Below, piece after piece: positions 21,385 to 34,810 of a stretch of 64,000 nt of DNA. A program made the position numbers and the translations under genes. Position 1 is the stretch's first letter, and each line of letters starts with the position of its first letter. Below the pieces are notes generated by a model, which had not been told where the DNA came from, made no database searches, and was given only the letters and a program-made list of their open reading frames with translations. Source of the stretch: Cacajao melanocephalus (lineage: Eukaryota; Chordata; Mammalia; Primates; Pitheciidae); contig CAUYLG010022205.1 of the NCBI GenBank assembly GCA_963573385.1, forward strand, positions 62,001-126,000, read 5' to 3'.

Positions 21385-23585
21385 ACATAACAATATTGAA
21401 ATCAGGCCAATTAATAACCCTGACGTAGTCTGTAAGTGTTCAATTGAAAGGAAGAGTTGTGCATCTCTCACTTTAAATCGAAAGCCAGAAATAATCGTTT
21501 GTTGTAGAGGGCATGTTAAAAGCTGAGATAGACCAAAAACTAGACCTCTTGTGCCAAACAGTTTGCCAAGCTGTGAATACAAAGAAAAAAAAAGTTCTTG
21601 AAGGAAATTAAAAGTGCTACTCCAGGAAACACACAAATGATAAGAAAGCGAAACAGCCTTATTGCTGATATGGAGAAAGTTTGAGTGGTCCAGACAGAAG
21701 ATCCAGCTAGCCACAACATTCCATTAAGCCAAAGCCTAATTCACAGCAACACTCCCTCTTAAATTCTATGAAGGCTGAAAAAAAGTGAGGAAGCTGCAGA
21801 TAAAACGTTTGAAGCTAGCAGGGATTGGTTTGTGAGGCTTAAGGAAAGAAGCTGTCTCCATAACATGAAGGTACAAGGTAAAGCAGCAAGTGCTGATGGA
21901 GAAGCTGCAGCAAATTATCTAGAAGACCTAGCTAAGATCAGTGATGAATATGACTATGATAAACCACAGATTTTCAGTGTAGACTAACTTTTGATTGGAA
22001 GAAGATACCATCTAGGACTTTAATGGCTAGAGAAGAAAAGTTAATGCCTAGCTTCAAAGGACAGGCTGACTCTCTTTTGGGGGACTAATGCAGCTGGTGA
22101 CTTTAAGTTAAAGCCAATGTTCATTTGCCATTTCAAAAATTCTAGGGCCCTTAAGAATTATGCTAAATCTACTCTGCCTATGCTCTAGGAATGGAATAAG
22201 AAAGCCTGGATGACAATGCATCTGTTTACAGCATGGTTTACTGAATATTTTAAGCCCACTGTTGAAACTTAATGTTCAGGAAAAATAGATGCCTTTCAAA
22301 ATATTACTGACCATTGACAATGTACCAGGTCATCCAAGAGCTCTGAGGTAGATGTGCAAGGAGACAATATTGTTTTCATGTCTGTTAACACATTAACACA
22401 ACATCTCTTCTGCAGCCCAATGATCAAGGAGTAATTTTGACTTTCAAATGTCATTATTTAAGGAACTTGGCTGGTCTGAAAGTAGTCAGTTATCTCAATT
22501 GAGTGTTCATAGTCATAGATTGAACTTTTTGTTCTACTCTTTTCCACATTCTCACTACCATACTTGACTAGTCTGAAAAAAAGAAATATATTTTATATGG
22601 TTATAGCTGCTATAGAGAGTGATTCCTCTGATGAATTTGGGCAAAGTATATGGAAAACCTTCTGGAAAGGATTCACCATTCTAGATGACATTCAGAACAT
22701 TCATAATTTATGGGAGAAGGTCAAAATATCATTAACAGGAGTTTAGAAGAAGTTAATTTCAACCCTCATAGATGACTTTGAGTAGGGTTTCAAGACTTCA
22801 GTGCAGGAAGTAACTGCAGATGTTGTGGAAATAGCAAGAGAGCTAGACTTAGTAGTGGAGCCTAAAGATGGGACTGAATTGCTGCAATCTAATGGATTGA
22901 GGGTTGCTTCTTAGGATGAGCAAATAAAGTGGTCTCTTGAGATAGATTCTACTCTTGGTGAAGGTGCTGTGAGCACTGTTGAAATAACAACAATGAATTT
23001 GAATTTAGAATATGACGTAAACTTAGTTGATAAAAGAAGCAGCAGGGTGTGAGAGGATCCACTCCAACTTTTTTTTTTTTTTTTTTTTTTTTACATTGAG
23101 TATCACAATTTCGCCCAGGCAGGAGTGCAGTGGTGCAGTCTCGGCTCACTGCAACCTCTGCCTCCTGGATTCAAGTGATTCTCCTGCCTCAGCCTCCTGA
23201 GTAGCTGGGACTACAGGTGTGCGCCACCATGGCCAGCTAAATTTTGTATTTTTAGGAGAGATGGGATTTCACCATGTTAGCCAGGATGGTCTCGATCTCT
23301 TGACCTTATGATTTGCCCTCCTCGGCCTCCCAAAGTGCTGGGATTACAGGCTTGAGCCACCATGCCCAGCCAATTGACTCCAATTTTGAAAGAAGTTCTG
23401 TGAGTAAAATGCTATCTAACAGCATCACATGCTACAGAGAAATCTTTCATGAAAGGAAGAGTCAGCAAACTTCATTGTCTTATTTTAAGACATTACTACA
23501 ACCACCCCAGCCTTCAGCTACCACTACCTTGATGAGTCAGCACCCATCAACATGGAGGCAAGACCCTCTACCAGCAGAAATATGA
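21385..23585 (+). pseudogene. Tigger1 transposase remnant
   Basis: Segments of a pogo-type transposase are readable on the plus strand in several frames. An N-terminal piece at about 21385-21526 carries the CENP-B-like DNA-binding region (SLTLNRKPEI). A piece at 22564-22746 includes [15 protein letters not shown] text (as [11 protein letters not shown]). The C-terminal piece at 23380-23585 includes [14 protein letters not shown]. Frameshifts, stops and the Alu at 23069-23371 separate them, so no functional enzyme can be made. Confidence 0.82.
23069..23371 (-). mobile_element. Alu, reversed, inside Tigger1
   Basis: Poly(T) followed by a full dimeric Alu in reverse: gcaacctctgcctcctgg, then gtgctgggattacagg, ending catgcccagcc. 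Duplicated Tigger sequence flanks it, atccactccaa (23057-23067) and attgactccaa (23373-23383), with two mismatches. It is younger than the Tigger1 it interrupts. Subfamily not resolved. Confidence 0.93.
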
Positions 23586-23829
23586 TGACCCACTAAAGGC
23601 TCAGATGATCATTAGCATTTTTTTAACAATAAGGTGTTTTTAAATTAAGGTATGCACATTGTTCTTTTATACATAGTGCTATTCCATACTTAGTAAACTA
23701 CAGCATAGTATAAACATAACTTTTATATGCACTGGGAAACCAAAAAATTTATGTGACTCATTTTATTGCAATATTAGCTTTATTGCAGTAGTCTGGAACC
23801 AAACCTGCAATATCTCTGAGGTATGTCTG

Positions 23830-24629
23830 CACTGAGTAAGTATTTGGTGAATTGTGAATGAATCGGAGTGAAACCATACTGTATTCCACATAATGTCAAA
23901 TATTGATTATCACAGATATGGCTGCTTCTGTACGTCATTCATCAGATTGGACTGCTCCTCTGGTTTTTAGGATCTGCTGTCACTGCTTATTTATTGCAGC
24001 CATTTTACCCTTGGCAGTGAACTGTTTCCTACCTCTACAGCTTGGGACCCAGCCCTATATCTGGGCCCATATCAGCCGATCTGGGCCTGTATCCTCTCAT
24101 TCACATATATTTTTTTTCTTTCCCTTCCTTCTTGTCTTGAAAATCCTAGTCTTCTCTAATTATATACATTTTGTCTTTAGTGCCAGGAGAGAATTGTAGG
24201 TAATATTGTAAAATAGATATAATGTTTAAAGAAAATAGAAGGCTAAGTGACAACATTGCTGATAGAAATTCAAGTATTTATATATCTTTTCTGTATATGT
24301 TCTATATATTAAAAACTTTTTACAATAAAAATGTCCTACTTTTACAATCAGAAAAACATCTTAAAGTATTGTAAAATACTGAAAGATTTGATAATGGGAG
24401 TTTTTGTACTTAAATGTGATATTAAAGAACCTATGATCAGGTATTTTGCATACAGTATATTGAGAAAATGAAATTTTTAAAAACCCAAAAGTGAAAAACT
24501 CACTCTACTAAGTGAAAGGCATTGTCTTGCTAAAATATATATATTTGACCTAGAGTTAGTTTTTATATCGCTGTTTTGAAATACCACACTGAATGAACAA
24601 ATTTTAAGAAAAGAGCCTATGAAAACTTT
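23830..24629. other. Intronic DNA, nothing recognised
   Basis: AT-rich with no assigned family. Confidence 0.35.
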
Positions 24630-24950
24630 GCTTAAAAATTAAAATATAGAACCAACTGTGAAAAAAACAGAAGGAAATGCTCTATGCAGTGATGTAAAAC
24701 AATCTCTGAATACGTTTATTGTTAAGCAAAAAAAAAAAAATAGTAAGGTTAAAAAAAAACCCTTTAAAAAGAAGATGGAGATGGAATATATATTTTTTCT
24801 TCTTGTGTTTGCATAACAATGGCTGAAAGGATACACACAAAAAAATAACATTACTTAAATCTTTAAAGTGGTAGTTTAGAGGGTTATACGTGAGAGGGGT
24901 GGAGTACAGGAGGACATGAGTGGTTCTCCACATCCCCAGCCACACTTCAT
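24630..24950 (+). repeat. Old LINE-like 3' fragment, copy 1
   Basis: Shares tatgcagtgatgta and a following atctct/ttattgttaag-type block with the stretch at 25845-26110. It resembles the 3' end of an old L1-class element, but I cannot name the subfamily. Confidence 0.45.
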
Positions 24951-25059
24951 ATTTTTATTTTATTTTGATTTGAAACCCTAGATGTATATTATCAAGTAAA
25001 AAATAAGCTTAATTTCAAAAATGCTAAAAGAATACCCATATAAATTCAAAGGTCCAAAC

Positions 25060-25450
25060 AATAATATCCACAGATTCTTCAAATATTTTTCTGATTGTAA
25101 AAGTAGGATACCTTCATTGTAAAAAAGTTTTGAATACATAGAATGTATTTAAAACGATATATAAATACTTGAAATTCTATCAGCAGTTGTGTATAGTTAG
25201 ACTTCTATTTTCTTTAAATTTACAGCTGTTTTACAATTAACATACATAACACGATTCTATCCTTAACTTTGTACAAAATATTTTGTTCCCGTATCATTAA
25301 ACTTTCTTTATAAATATAAAAGTAACAGCTACATGTACCACAGTTTACTTAATGATTTTCTATTTATTAACATTTATATTGTTTCCATTGTTTTGCTTTG
25401 GATAACAATGTGATGAATATGTTTACAGCAAAGTCTTTGGATTTCATGGG
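25060..25450 (-). repeat. Possible old LINE fragment
   Basis: tttatattgtttccattgttttgctttggataacaatgtgatg resembles the reversed 3' region of old L1-class elements. Assigned by eye. Confidence 0.35.
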
Positions 25451-25639
25451 CAGATTTTTTTTCTTATGTTATTAAAAATAGTATACTATTTCAAAACCCA
25501 TAAAAGACAGGAGATAATCTGAGATGCCATTAAAATGATATTCAAATTTTATGCTAAAAATGTGGGCATTCTAGTTCCTCAAAGGTATTGAAGTTGACAA
25601 GGAGCATTTGTCACAGGAGTTAACCTAGTGACAAGACTT

Positions 25640-25770
25640 GAAGTACTTGGTGATGAGGAAACCTTGAGTAATGGTAGTTGGAATTTCAGGTGGATTTGAG
25701 CAAGTTAGGCCTTTGTCTCCTTATTTGTAAAATGGGAAAATTATGCAGTATTCCCTCTAAAGTTAATTAT
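25640..25770 (+). repeat. Possible MIR fragment
   Basis: gagcaagttaggcctttgtctccttatttgtaaaatgggaaaa follows the MIR core. Confidence 0.5.
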
Positions 25771-25844
25771 ATTTCAACAATTCCGTCATTTTGCCATATA
25801 ATGAGCAAATTCAAAGAAATTCATCTATGAGAACCTAGATTAAA

Positions 25845-26110
25845 ATAGCATGCAACACTATGCAGCTGTAAGAATAAAGAACAAGGAAACACTTTATGCA
25901 GTGATGTATAATGATCTCTAGGACATATTTATTAAGTGAAAATAATAAGGTTCCCAAAAGTAAATATGCTTATATTTACATAAAAATACTGAAAGGATAA
26001 TATAAGAAACAAATAAAAATGGTATTAGAATTGGGGGTAAGGGAGAAGAAAATCTATTTAGACAACAGAAAGAAGATTGGGTAAATATAATCTCACAAAA
26101 TGTGATAAAG
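25845..26110 (+). repeat. Old LINE-like 3' fragment, copy 2
   Basis: Contains aggaaacactttatgcagtgatgta followed by gatctctaggacatatttattaagtgaa, closely paralleling the stretch at 24660-24725. Confidence 0.45.
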
Positions 26111-26979
26111 TGTTGAAAAATCAACCCTGGAGAAAATATAAATTGCTAATTCAGACAGTTCTAACCTGATTTTCTTAGTTTTCTCTATTTTGAATGAATG
26201 AAACATAAGAGATAGTTTAATATATTAAGGATATGTATCATATAAGTATAATAGAAATTTCAGATCTATAAAATTGTAATAACTTTTATTACCAAGTTAA
26301 GATAAAGCTGAAAGATCATATCATTATAAAGATGATCTCTTTTTGCATAGAATTTAGTATTCTGAAGCAAAATTTCTTCATTTTTAATATCAAGTTAAGG
26401 TTTTCTCTGATAGGAATATAAACCAAAAAATATTTGTGTGTTCCCCACCTTTCTCTCAGGAAAGCTTATATGTTTTTTCAACTTAAATTTTATTAATTGT
26501 TGACAGCACTCTTCAAAATCTTATCCTCTGATGATCTTCTATTCACTTGATATTTTTTAGAGAACCACATTTCAGGGATGTATTGATGTATGTTTCCTTT
26601 AGGATTGTAATTTGATTATGATGCCATTAGTTCATAATTTGGCTTTCCGGTTGAGATCATGTTGACAGGCTGAAGAATAGAGTGTTATTTAACTAAGTTG
26701 ATGAAACACACATAGGAGGCAATAAAGCGTCTAATCCTTCTCTACTGGTTAGTGCTTTACTTTATCTCCCCTTAGTGCTGATGTGGTCATGTAAACTCCA
26801 TAAACCTCCATTTATCTAGAATATAGTGATGTATTAAAAAGGCTAGCTATTATGGGTATATGTGCTAACATTTTTTAAAGATCATCTGAATGCAAGAACA
26901 TATATGCATAACACTATACTGGACATAATTCATAGTTTTATTGCTAGCATACAAGTAATTTCAGATTTTTCGCTGTGTC
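26111..26979. other. Intronic DNA, nothing recognised
   Basis: AT-rich; no repeat family or exon recognised. Confidence 0.35.
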
Positions 26980-27289
26980 CTAGAGTTGGCAAACCATACC
27001 CTGTGGGCCAAATTCAGTCTGTTGCCTGTGTTTGTGTTAAGCTAAGAATGGTTTTTACGTTTTTAAATAGTTTCCAAAAATCAAGAGGAGAATAATATTT
27101 CATGACACATGAAAATTATATGAAAGTCAAATGACACTGTCCATAAATAAAGTTTTCTTTGGAACATAGCCATCCCCATTCATTTATGTGTTGTGTGCAG
27201 TTAGAACAGTAGAACTGTGGTTGCTACAGAGACCATATGGCCTACAAAGCCTGAAATATCTGCCCTTTAGAGAAAGTTTGCTGGCCTCG
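26980..27289 (+). mobile_element. MER1/MER58-type hAT-Charlie element
   Basis: gagttggcaaaccatacc at the left, ccataaataaagttttc and aaagcctgaaatatctg inside, and agaaagtttgctggcctcg at the right follow the family end to end. Confidence 0.85.
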
Positions 27290-27919
27290 GTCCTATGCCA
27301 TCAAATGTCTTCAAGCGGTTCTTGTTGCAGCCAGAGAGAATTACAAATGATTATGTAGATACAGATTTAGATATATACTTATTTTTACCTTTAGATAATA
27401 CAACTTTGCACTTACAGATGTTTGTCTGTATACCTGTTCCTACTGTAAAGAGTTATTTCTCTTCTCAAATAGTCATTAAACAATTTGAATAGGAATTATT
27501 TTTTAAATATTTATATTCTCCTACCATGCTCACTTTCTTTCCCACAAAGGAGATGTAATAGGCCGCAGTTGCTATGCAAGAAATAATTAAAAGCAAACTG
27601 CTAATAAATTGGGTTTCCCTTTGTCCACTGGTTTTTCCATAACAAGTGGATCCTTTGAAGAGAAGTATGGAAACCACACTGGAAAAGTTGACTTGCTTCA
27701 GAGGAGAGGTGAAATAGAAGGGGATGTGGCCTCCTAGTCCTGCCCTTCCAAGTTATACAGCTGCCACCTGCTCCCATGGAAGTGGATGTCAACACTGTAC
27801 TACAACATGGGTCATTTATTTAGAGACCCCTATACCTAGTAGGACATGTATACCCTAAACAGCTACTATCTTTTAAGTGAAAAATGTCATCCTGAGTATA
27901 CTTTCTTATTTTGAGTGTA

Positions 27920-28310
27920 TCAGTTAGGACATTTTAGCTGCAAGGAAATAAATACTTGATTAAAGAGGCTTAAACAAAATACTCCTAGATGTATATGATT
28001 CCTGGATTGGGGTTCGTGGACTCAGTGAAGTCAACAAGATCCAAGTGTTTTCCATCAACCTCAGGCTTTGTCAGCTCATGGGTGTAATGTGGTTGCTACA
28101 GCTCCAGGCATCATGCCATCATATGACTGTGTTCAGACACATGAATCAGGGGTGGCCAGAGCACTGTGGGCATTCTCTTTGTGCGGCTCTTTCTTTTAAT
28201 CATGGAGGGACAGCTTTTCTAGAAGCTTGAAATTTCCCTTAGAGAGTCTCACTACCCAAAATGGGTCACATGGTCACACCTAGCAAAGGGCAATGAGATG
28301 GTCATCTCCT
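27920..28310 (+). repeat. Old interspersed repeat, family not named
   Basis: agctgcaaggaaataaatac, then aagaggcttaaacaaaa, then gctacagctccaggcatcatg, then acccaaaatgggtcacatgg is the text order of a common old mammalian repeat, shared in part with 28565-28960. I do not recall its name securely. Confidence 0.4.
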
Positions 28311-28564
28311 TCTCACCTTCAAGAGGCCCAAACACTCAGAATCAGGGTTCTAGCAGCATGGAGAAAGAAGGGAAGAGGAGTTGAGAAAGCAATCAACATG
28401 CTGTTCTTCTTCAATAATTTCATTCTTATTCAGAGATACACTTGGAGAACAACAACACGGCTATTGATTGCAGAAGAAAAACATCCATCTGAGCATCATA
28501 CTCATATTCTGGTAGAAATATATTATCCTTGTTGTTTTATGGCCAAATTGAAAACACATTCATT

Positions 28565-28960
28565 AAGATGCTGTCAGCAGCAAGTAATAGAAAACATAAC
28601 AAAAAATAGATTAAAGAGGAGGACAATTTTTTTTATCTCACATACGAAATCCAGAGGTAGGGCCATTTTAGGGTGGGTAAACTAGATTCAAGGTGTCTGG
28701 GTTTCGACATCTTTTTGATGTGCCATGTCAGCATGTTGGCTGAACCTCTTGTCATTGTAGAATGGCTGCAATAGTTCCAGGTAACATATCTTCGCAAAAA
28801 ATGATCAAAGGTGGAGAGAGGCAAGCAGGGTATGTTTTGTCCGTGCCTTTTTCTTTGAGAGGGTGGAGAATTTTCTCAGAAACTTCATAGCAAAGTCCCC
28901 CAATCTCTCATTGTCCAGAAATGCACCATGCCCCATATGTCTCCTAAATCCACCCAGTGA
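28565..28960 (+). repeat. Old interspersed repeat, related to the preceding one
   Basis: gctgtcagcagcaagtaatag, then tctcacatacgaaatccagagg, then aatggctgcaatagttccagg, then cccccaatctctcattgtccag. Same text order as the 27920-28310 copy. Confidence 0.4.
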
Positions 28961-28989
28961 GAGAAATCGACATGGCTAGTTTAGACTGG

Positions 28990-29190
28990 CAGACATCAGC
29001 AAACTGTGATCTTCAGAGCAAATCCAGCTCACCGCCTGTTTTTGTTAATGAAGTTTTAATAGAACACAGCCATCCCTATTCATCTATGTATACATTTATG
29101 GCTGCTTTTGCAATAAAATTACTGAGTTGACACACAAAGCTTAAACTATTTACTATCTGACCCTTTACAGAAAACGTTTGCCAACCTCTG
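28990..29190 (+). mobile_element. MER1/MER58-type hAT-Charlie element
   Basis: cagacatcagcaaactgtg at the left, ccgcctgtttttgttaatg and tgaccctttacagaaaacg inside, and gtttgccaacctctg at the right. Confidence 0.85.
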
Positions 29191-29201
29191 TTTAAGAGTC
29201 C

Positions 29202-29402
29202 CAGTGATTCTCAGCTGGAAGACAGATGTTGTGAAATGCCCCTGGGGTGTTTTAGTTGTTTATAATGATGGGGTGGAGGTCCTATTGGCATGTAGTGGGA
29301 AGGGGCCAGAGATTCTAAGCATCCTAACATGAGTAAAACAGCTTTACATTATGAAAAGTTGTCCCTCTCAAAATAGTAGTGGTCCCTCATTGATAAACAC
29401 TG
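29202..29402 (+). mobile_element. MER20-type hAT-Charlie element
   Basis: cagtgattctcagctgg at the left, tcctattggcatgtagtggg inside and ttgataaacactg at the right match MER20. It sits 11 bases after the MER1/MER58-type copy. Confidence 0.72.
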
Positions 29403-31599
29403 GCTAATATCAATTACGGTCTATTTCTAGTGCGAGAGAGGGCTGCAGCTCTCCCTACCTCCATTCTGCTGCCAGCCTGACAAATGGCCATCTGATATCT
29501 CTGCAAAATTGAGACTCTGAGAGGAAAAAAGGAGGGGAAAATGATTGTTGGTTAGGTAACCAAGTGTGCTGGCTCTGGAGAGCAGAGAGGATTTGCTGAA
29601 TTGATATCTAAAAAGGGGTTGTTACGTGGATAGCTAATAATTATGGACTGACTCATCAGCTGGTGTCAGAGGTTGCCCTAATGGGGAACACCTTATAATG
29701 CTGGAGTTTTACATGAGTGGGAAATGTGCTTCCCTGTGTTCTATATACTAGAGAATTTGAGTTCACAAGAACTGAAAAGGTCTTTTCATGCTTTTCTGTA
29801 ATGAACAAATTATCTTCAACAAGCACGTATTAATCATGTGATTGAAAGTAAGTGTATAAAGACAATAATACACAAGTAATTGAAAATAATTTTCTTGGTG
29901 TTTATGAGGAAAGCAGTTAAATTCTTAAGCAACTTTGTTGTTTGGGTATCATGTTGAAAATAAATTTACAATCGGGCATTTCTTCTTCCTAAGCATTTTC
30001 TCACTGATTGAATAAGGTACAGTAGTTCATAATAAAAATGTCTCAGCTGTACTTTTTTTGTATCTACAGCCATATCCACAATAAATGAAGGCATGAGAAT
30101 AGGTATGAAATATAAACTGAATATTCCCACAAATGGGCAAGTACAGATGCTCACATGTTAAATGAATCAGATGTTTGATGACTGTAGTATTCTGATTTAC
30201 TTGACCAAAACCTACAGTAAGAAATTTGTCTTCCATTGTTATCCAGTCCGTATATATACTGTGTGTGTGCATGCACACACATGGGCAATTAAAACAGAAG
30301 TATCACAAAATAATGAATTTAATAAAATCTGATTGTTTCATTTTATCTTTTTTTATATTCTGCTGATTATATCCTATTGAAATGGTTTCACAACCCACCT
30401 CCCCCCAGTAATTTGCTGCCCATGTTTAAAAAGCACAGGGGTTATGGATGTGTGATTTGTTCCCCTTCTGGGAACTCTTCCCTCTTCTTCCTGGAACATC
30501 ACTTTTTTTTTTCCTTTGGGGACTTCTTCTCCAGATCAACCATACCTTATATACCCCAGTGGCTACTGATCATCAGACTTCAGGACCCAGGCTGAGCCAG
30601 TGAGACCTTGGCCCCAGAGTTTTATGAACTTGAGCTGACAAAGAAAGGCTTTGTTCCTCTATGGTGACAAGTGTTTAGAATGTAAGGAAGTCCAGAGCTC
30701 CCGTAACCATAGGTGTCAGTTTCAGGGACCTCTTCCTGAGTGCTAGCATCTATTGAAAGGTTGGGTGAAAGGGGCATTTGGGGCTCTGGATTCAGCCCTG
30801 TCAGAGGCCAGTATACCTTGGTGGGCTTACTTGTACAAGCTATTTTATTTTTCCTTAATTTATTCTAAGATGGTCTCTGTCCTGAAAGAGTTCTAAGTCA
30901 TATACATTAACCAGTACACAAATGGTGAGCCCTGCCTGGTGATGGCCATATATTGATTTCATGGTAGGATTCGATTGACAAAGATTCTTCTCTTGTATCT
31001 GGAGTGGCCTAAGCTTTTTGAATGACATAGCCATTGCTTGCTTTCGTGAGTCAAGAGGTGTGAGTGTCTCACAAGCTTATAGAAGATAAACTTACTGTGA
31101 TGTATATGTGTCTTTGTGTGTACATATGCTTGTGTGTGTAGATAGAAAATGGGGAATAAAAATCAGGAGAAAGGAGGGGGGGAAAGGAAAAGTAGACAGG
31201 AAGAGATTTGTTGAAAAAAAATGATGTTATCATTAGCCAAAAATTCCATTTCCTCCCAAATTCTTCCTGTATTCTTTTTAGTATTTGCAGAGATGTGACT
31301 CCTAAGACTTGAGAGTATATTCCAATTGTAAATAAACAATTTATTGTTTGAATTGGAGGTTACTAGATTGGGCTGCAAGATGAGGACGTATGTAGAGGTT
31401 CCCCATAGTTGTAAACATCCTACCAGAAAAAAATCTTTGTCTGTCTCTCATTTGCTTAAATGAGTGCAGTTGACACTGTAGACACATTGGATCTGAGTGT
31501 CTAAAGTTCCTTGTCCAAACTTCTGTCCTTACATCAGTAACACTTGTTATTTTTTAAGACTGTTTAGTGATCCATAATATTCATGTAAAAGATCATAGG
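29403..31599. other. Intronic DNA, nothing recognised
   Basis: About 2.2 kb without a family assignment, apart from short TG-rich text near 30261-30280 and 31100-31140. Confidence 0.35.
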
Positions 31600-32010
31600 T
31601 GTAGACTCAATGGATTTCCACAAACTGAATGTATCTGTGACACAACTACCAAGTTCAAGAACTGGAATACAACTTGAACTCCAGTGGTCCTTCTTGGAGC
31701 TCTTCCTGAAGTTAATCACTATCCTCCTGATTTCTGCCATCTGTCTTTGTACATAATATCAATGGAATAATATGGATATGTCTGTCTTTTCTCCACTTAA
31801 GTCATGTTTATTAGACACGTCTTTGTTTGTAGTTGTCTTTTATTTATTCTCATTGCTGTATAGTATTCTGTTGTATGAAGATCCTCAATCTATTTATACA
31901 TTCTACTGTTTACGTTGAACAGAGTTTCTCTGATCATTCTCATGCCTGTCTTTTGGTGATTGTATGTGTTTCTACTGAGTATATTCCTAGGAGTAGAATT
32001 GTTGGCTCTG
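31600..32010 (-). mobile_element. Old L1 3' fragment, reversed
   Basis: tattctcattgctgtatagtattctgttgtatgaag, then ttctactgagtatattcctaggagtagaattg is the reversed text of an old L1 3' region. Confidence 0.65.
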
Positions 32011-33984
32011 TAACTGTTTTTAATAGTCACTCCCATTCTTCTCTCCCCTCACTGGTTTCTAAATTCACTGTTATCTAACCCCTATATTTGGCAGAGAAAC
32101 TGTTGCATAGGAAGTACACAGCCTTCTTGAACAGCCCTGAAAAGGCTTTTGTGCTAGACCTATAATATTTAAGCTGGAGCAGGATGTAAGTGCTGAGGAA
32201 GGTTATTGGCCAGCCCATTTGATTTAACAAGTTAAGGTAAAGCTGCCATACCAAAACCACTCCAAAATGTGTAATGTCTGCAATATCAAAATCCCTTATG
32301 CTCTGCTCTTGTAAGGTCTCCTCCAAAGAGTGACACAGGGATCTAAATTCCTTCTGTCTTGTGTATCCATCATCTTCAACATGCAGCTTTAAAGACATGC
32401 ACACAGCAGGCCGAGTTTGAAAGGGAGCATGGAGTGGATAACAAGGCTCACATGTCACCTCTGCTCACATCCCTTAGTGGAAACCTGTTTTGAGGCTAGA
32501 TCTGACCACAGGAGGCTAGGAATTATAATTATGGGTGCTGTGAATAAGAGAAACTGGTCTGGTGACGAGCTGACCATTCTCTGCCACAGAGACCTCCTTG
32601 GAGTTCCAAGAGCTTTATTTTTATGCTCCTTTGAGAGATTGTACCTTCTCAGTGTTGTGACCTCCCCTGGGGTTGGGTAAATTCTGGGTCCTAAGGACTA
32701 TTACTCTTTTCCTCTGACAGTTGCTCTAGGCTTCTGCAATATGTCTCCATGTTCTATATTCTTTTATAGAAGTCTGGCAGTAGAATATATCTCTTTTATG
32801 TTGGAGAAGATTTGGAAGATAGATATAGTCAGTTCTGATAGAATGTGACATATGCATTCTTCTTAAAATTATGGCACTATGCAAAATCATGCAATGAAAA
32901 ATGCCAGGCTTACAGGGACAATGGGTGAGAGACACAACACTTAAATTACTCAAAAACTTTGTCAGTGACACATTTTAAAAAGATAAGAAGCTAATAAAAA
33001 TGAGAGCCTACTTTTATATAAGTTGAATGGTTAAGAAATACATAAGTACTGCAATACCTATAGCGCTTTCCCTTGACAAGCCCTGAGATTTGCTTGTGGA
33101 AGTGGGTATCAAAAGAGTTGCAGCTTGTGACTGGGAAGGGTTGGAAAGAGGGTTATCTAAACATCAGAGGGGAAGTTGTAACACCAGATGGGAATAGGCA
33201 TGGCTCCTAACACATGCTGTGAACTGAGGTAGCTGTAGATATTGAGGGGGGGCGGTGTGTGTATGTTCCTGTGTGTGTGTGCGTGCATGGATTCCTATGC
33301 AGTTCTGTTCTGGTGACTGTAGTTTTCTGAGTTCATATTGCTTCTTCCAGATGAAATTGTCCACAAGCAAACACAAACTTTGCATTGTATTCAAATTGTT
33401 CCCTAATGTATTAATTCAACTGAAATAAATTCCCATTTATAAAACAAGTGTTATAGCAGAACTACCCATACCTAGATAGTGTAAGTGGTTACAGGTAGAC
33501 ACGCAGTAGCATCTATTTGTTGCAATAAAGTTCCGATCAGTACATACCTGCTTATATGTGGATATGTTAGCGCTATGGTTTTGACCACTATTATTCTCAA
33601 ACCAGGTAATCTACTTCTAGGTAATTAAGAACTGACTGTAGTTTCAAATCTACTGTTGCTGGAGTAATGTGTTGATTTTGTTCTCTTTCAGGTGAGTTCC
33701 CTTGTATTTTCAGTGTAACATTTTCTGCTCATTGGTAATCAACACAACTTATAACTAACCCTTAATTGAGTGGTTCCTCTGTGACTTTTATTCCTTTAAT
33801 ATACATGAAGAATGCTCTGTTTTCCTAATACTGCCCCAAGATATAATTATCTTCTTTCAGAGGAAGGCAGAAGAGTATCACATTCTTTAGAATAGCCCTG
33901 TGTCTAAATAAGTCATAATTTTTGGCATAAAATAAATCAGTTTTATATTTCATTATTTGGATTGACTGTACAATGATGTTCAGG
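32011..33984. other. Intronic DNA, nothing recognised
   Basis: Contains a 127-codon minus-strand frame (32075-32458) without a recognisable domain and short TG-rich text at 33252-33286. Confidence 0.35.

Positions 33985-34810
<826 letters not shown>

Larger units (their letters stand above)
21007..23829 (+). mobile_element. Tigger1 DNA transposon, near full length, with nested Alu
   Basis: The left end caggggtgcctggtttcattg and the right end aatatctctgaggtatgtctg match the inverted ends of Tigger1 (Tc1/mariner-pogo class), and TA precedes the left end. Interior landmarks run in order along the consensus, from ggtgatctgtgatcggtaat to ccccagccttcagctaccac. Removing the nested Alu leaves about 2.5 kb, close to the usual full length. 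It is inactive because its transposase frame is broken. Confidence 0.9.

Noticed and set aside
32075..32458. 127-codon minus-strand frame
   Set aside because: No recognisable domain or retrocopy features such as a poly(A) tail with flanking repeats.
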